From positions 1 to 7,178 of the forward strand of contig CAMURE010000027.1 in the NCBI GenBank assembly GCA_947097375.1: DNA of 7,178 nucleotides, written 5' to 3'. A program made the translations under genes and the position numbers. The DNA comes from an uncultured Candidatus Saccharibacteria bacterium (lineage in GTDB: Bacteria > Patescibacteria > Saccharimonadia > Saccharimonadales > Nanosynbacteraceae). Every line of letters starts with the position of its first letter. Positions within the stretch are counted from its first letter, which is position 1. This document shows, in pieces, positions 4,685 through 7,178 of the stretch. The notes under the pieces are model-generated. The model was not told where the DNA came from. It was given only the letters and a program-made list of their open reading frames with translations, and ran no database searches.

Positions 4685-6900
4685 TGAGCGTTAGTTGGAT
4701 GTTGCTACAAAAGTCTGGCCGTCAGTCGTTCGCGCGTCTGGGGCTGACGACAGCAGCGGTAGCATTGGGGATTATGCTCGTGTGCTGCTTGACGGCTGGT
4801 GTCAATGGGATTATGGGGCGTGCTGGGGGCTCAGTCATCAGTTTGGCAGCACACCATGAGGCTTCTCAACAACCGATTGATGGCGTCGAGCCACTGAGAA
4901 TTAGTAGTGCAGTGCGACTTGGTAATGCCTCAAAATGGCGCGACCAGTTTATCCATGCTTATTCGATGTACGGTACGACGAAGTCGCCGCAGTTTGCCAA
5001 GCTGAAAACGCCAGGTCCTGGTGAGTACTATCTATCACAGGCACTGGCTGACGCGGTTGCCCAGCATCCTGAGGATAATATCTTGACGCGTTTTGGCAAT
5101 AACACTAAATACCTCGGCGTGATCCCTAGTGAATATACTACCAGCCCGGATGCGCTGATGATGGTGCGTGGTGTCAGCGCTGATGAAGTGGCGGCGAGTG
5201 ATGATGTGGCGAAAAATCAGGGACAAACTTCCGACTTTGCTAATGTCTACCGCACAGACGCGAATGGACTAACATCGAATGTTGGACTAGACCCAATGTC
5301 CATCATTATACTTAGTATTGGTGGAACCATCTTATTGTTTCCAATCGTCATTTTTGTATCAGTGGCAACACAGCTGGGTGCGGCGCAACGCGAAAAACGC
5401 TACGCTGCCTTGCGGTTGATCGGCGCGACCAAGCGGCAGGTGACACGGATATTGCTCTTGGAGTCGTTGCTAGCATCAGTGGTCGGCGTGGTGATTGGCC
5501 TGGGCGGGTTTGGGCTATTACAAGCGCCGCTGCAAGCTTTCAAGTTGAGCGGCATGCGGTTTAATCCTAGTGATTTGGCGCTGACTGGCACGCAATTTGC
5601 ATTGATTATTGGCTTGACATTGGGTCTGACGACGTTTGTTAACTGGCGGCGGATGCGCCGAGCGCAAATTTCACCACTAGGTGTGTCACGCTCAGTCGAG
5701 AAGGTGAAGAAACTGCGCGCGTGGCGGCCGCTGGTGCCAGCAACTGGTATCGCCATCTTTGTTTGGTTGTCGTCAAAGCCGGGCCTGGATTGGTTGACGG
5801 CACATAAAGAATCAGCTATCCCAGCTATGCTGCTGCTGGCGGCGCTACTACTGGTGATGTTCGGGCTCGTCCTAGCTGGTGGCTGGCTGACGAATAAGCT
5901 GTCACTGCTGGCGGCGCGCTGGGCTAATAATGGTTCAATGCTGATCGCTGGTAAGCGTACGGCGGTGCATTCACGAACGGTTTTCCGTGGTGTGAGTGGT
6001 GTGGTGCTGGCGTTGTTTGCTGGTAGCTTTTACCTGACAGCAACCAGTGGTATCGAAGGGTTAAACGCTCAAGTCGTCAAAGACAACGGTCTTTCTCAGT
6101 TAAAACAAGGAACGGCGATTATCATTGGGCAGTCGCTACCAGGTGATATGGCGGAGCAGTTGAAGCAGCAATCGTACGTCACGTCGGTGGCGTCGATGTA
6201 TCCGCGGGAGGATGGCAATGCAATTCGCTGCCAGGATGTGGCGAGGTACACTGAGCACACCTGCCCAACCAACGCTCGGCCTGACCAATTTGCCCTGCTG
6301 AATTTTAATAAGCCGGTGGTTGAACATGTATCGCTGATTACTGATGTAGTCGACATGAGTGGCGCCAAAGAATATTTGGTAGCGCTAACGTCAGACGACA
6401 ATATCGAGAAATTACGCACCATGGTGATGACGCACGCCAATCAGTATGATCTGACCTATGTGGTGAGTGGTACGGACGCTAAAAAGCCACATATCAATCC
6501 AGTAATCCGCGAGTTTGCTGACCTAGCATATATCGGCATCAGTGTGACGCTGTTCGTGGCAGTAGCGAGCCTGATCGTCTCGACGATTGGTGGGTTGATG
6601 GAGCGTCGCCGTTCGCTGTACACCTTGCGGCTGGGCGGCATGCGTCTTGGGCAGCTGAAGCGGTTGGTGATGGTTGAGTCGGTGGCACCGCTAGTCATCA
6701 CCTCGATCCTGTCGTGTGGCATCGGTGTCTGGACGGGGGCAGTGTTCACGAAAATGTTCTCGACGACGCTGAAGCCAGTATTAACACCGACTTACTTTAT
6801 GGTTGTTGGTGCCGGTCTGGTGGCGGCCATCATCGGTATTTATTTGATCCTGCCGATGGTCGATAAGTTGACGCGGGCGGAGGCTAACCAGACTGAGTAG
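4684..6900 (+). CDS. ABC transporter permease, FtsX/MacB superfamily with duplicated FtsX core (about 10 TM)
   Basis: A 738-residue membrane protein. Predicted membrane segments: about 20-44; 206-230, 255-285 and 303-319 (first FtsX core, with cytoplasmic coupling stretch REKRYAALRLIGATKRQV, 236-253); 348-363, 379-400 and 434-455; then 612-636, 664-688 and 704-726 (second core, coupling stretch ERRRSLYTLRLGGMRLGQ, 640-657). Two large extracytoplasmic domains lie at about 46-205 and 456-610. The duplicated 'lR..Ga...q' coupling elements mark the FtsX fold, and the ten-helix arrangement resembles actinobacterial and firmicute peptide-export or resistance permeases rather than four-helix MacB. 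The second outer domain has exactly two cysteines, C516 and C527, a possible disulfide. The start is coupled to the ATPase stop, with GAGG eight bases upstream. It ends just before a strong terminator. Substrate unknown: antimicrobial peptide, lipid or lipoprotein are candidates. Confidence 0.92.
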   Translation: MSVSWMLLQKSGRQSFARLGLTTAAVALGIMLVCCLTAGVNGIMGRAGGSVISLAAHHEASQQPIDGVEPLRISSAVRLGNASKWRDQFIHAYSMYGTTKSPQFAKLKTPGPGEYYLSQALADAVAQHPEDNILTRFGNNTKYLGVIPSEYTTSPDALMMVRGVSADEVAASDDVAKNQGQTSDFANVYRTDANGLTSNVGLDPMSIIILSIGGTILLFPIVIFVSVATQLGAAQREKRYAALRLIGATKRQVTRILLLESLLASVVGVVIGLGGFGLLQAPLQAFKLSGMRFNPSDLALTGTQFALIIGLTLGLTTFVNWRRMRRAQISPLGVSRSVEKVKKLRAWRPLVPATGIAIFVWLSSKPGLDWLTAHKESAIPAMLLLAALLLVMFGLVLAGGWLTNKLSLLAARWANNGSMLIAGKRTAVHSRTVFRGVSGVVLALFAGSFYLTATSGIEGLNAQVVKDNGLSQLKQGTAIIIGQSLPGDMAEQLKQQSYVTSVASMYPREDGNAIRCQDVARYTEHTCPTNARPDQFALLNFNKPVVEHVSLITDVVDMSGAKEYLVALTSDDNIEKLRTMVMTHANQYDLTYVVSGTDAKKPHINPVIREFADLAYIGISVTLFVAVASLIVSTIGGLMERRRSLYTLRLGGMRLGQLKRLVMVESVAPLVITSILSCGIGVWTGAVFTKMFSTTLKPVLTPTYFMVVGAGLVAAIIGIYLILPMVDKLTRAEANQTE

Positions 6901-6924
6901 TTTTCTCGCGGAGACAATCTAACA

Positions 6925-6957
6925 AAAGCGTTCCAGTTGGTAGCTGGAGCGCTTTTT
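6925..6957. terminator. Rho-independent terminator, probably bidirectional
   Basis: A 12-bp stem AAAGCGTTCCAG / CTGGAGCGCTTT with one G-T wobble and a 7-base loop (6937-6943), followed by a T-tract ending at 6957. The A-run at 6924-6927 gives a T-run on the other strand, so the hairpin can also end leftward transcription. It lies 24 bp after the permease stop and about 75 bp beyond the clpB stop, serving both convergent genes. Confidence 0.85.
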
Positions 6958-7032
6958 GGTAAATGGAGGTAGTTTTGCTAGTTCAAGCAGCGCGAAGAGA
7001 CATTGCTAATAGGGTTGAGCGAGGGAATTAAA

Positions 7033-7178
7033 TTATTGTTGAAATGTCACCCGGTCATTGGCGACGCTGGTTGTTACCGCCATCCCCTCATGAATTCGCC
7101 CGTCGATGAGCTCCAGCGCTAATGGGTCAAGCACCCGTTTTTGCACCAAGCGCTTGAGCGGCCGAGCACCAAAGGCCG
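7033..7178 (-). CDS. clpB: ATP-dependent chaperone ClpB, C-terminal fragment
   Basis: The minus strand encodes the last 47 residues before TAA at 7035-7033, the rest lying beyond the window edge. The fragment opens AFGARPLKRLVQKRVLDPLA and continues ALELIDGRIHEG, then a short beta-rich tail. GARPLKR carries the sensor-2 arginine of the second AAA+ domain, and 'PLALELIDGRI.EG' is the D2 small-domain ending typical of ClpB rather than ClpA or ClpC. ClpB is a cytoplasmic hexameric disaggregase that rescues aggregated proteins with DnaK. It ends convergently against the transporter operon, separated by the shared terminator, and is unlikely to be functionally linked to it. Confidence 0.88.
   Translation of the reverse strand, partial: AFGARPLKRLVQKRVLDPLALELIDGRIHEGMAVTTSVANDRVTFQQ

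Noticed and set aside
6096..6749. Minus-strand open frames within the permease gene
   Set aside because: They are antisense to a continuous FtsX-type permease and show no domain, start signal or operon context.

Overview
The window is a compact, fully coding bacterial segment with short intergenic gaps, overlapping stop/start codons and UGA used as a normal stop (it ends the membrane-protein and ABC ATPase genes), so genetic code 11 fits. Gene density, protein style and gene content (short YggU, polytopic CxxC protein plus DsbA-like oxidase, PadR-ABC-FtsX cluster, ClpB) suggest a Patescibacteria/CPR genome, most likely Saccharibacteria (TM7). This is an inference from sequence style, not a database match; an actinobacterial or firmicute source is not excluded.

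Layout: (a) 1-97, minus: N-terminus of an XRE-type helix-turn-helix regulator, cut by the window edge. (b) 98-263: divergent intergenic region with a TATAAT box and a 7-codon leader ORF with a strong Shine-Dalgarno. (c) 264-494, plus: DUF167/YggU protein, whose stop codon interlocks with that of the convergent gene. (d) 491-3311, minus: a tightly coupled three-gene operon, transcribed in the order membrane protein with a CVPC motif, membrane-anchored DsbA-like thiol oxidoreductase (CSFC), and a membrane-anchored PdaC-type deacetylase (DUF4163/RsiV-like region plus NodB domain). (e) 3312-3435: divergent control region with three palindromes and two promoters that both appear to start transcription exactly at the A of an ATG (leaderless mRNAs). 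(f) 3436-6900, plus: PadR-family regulator, MacB/LolD-type ABC ATPase and a 738-residue FtsX-type permease, all overlapping. (g) 6925-6957: strong, probably bidirectional terminator. (h) 7033-7178, minus: C-terminus of the disaggregase ClpB.

The core is a pair of divergent envelope operons sharing one control region. The rightward operon looks like an autoregulated efflux or envelope-remodelling ABC transporter, with PadR as its ligand-responsive repressor. The leftward operon combines extracytoplasmic disulfide formation with cell-wall polysaccharide deacetylation. Both the deacetylase and the second extracellular domain of the permease carry an isolated cysteine pair, so the oxidase may act on both. 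No mobile element, CRISPR array, tRNA or rRNA was seen.
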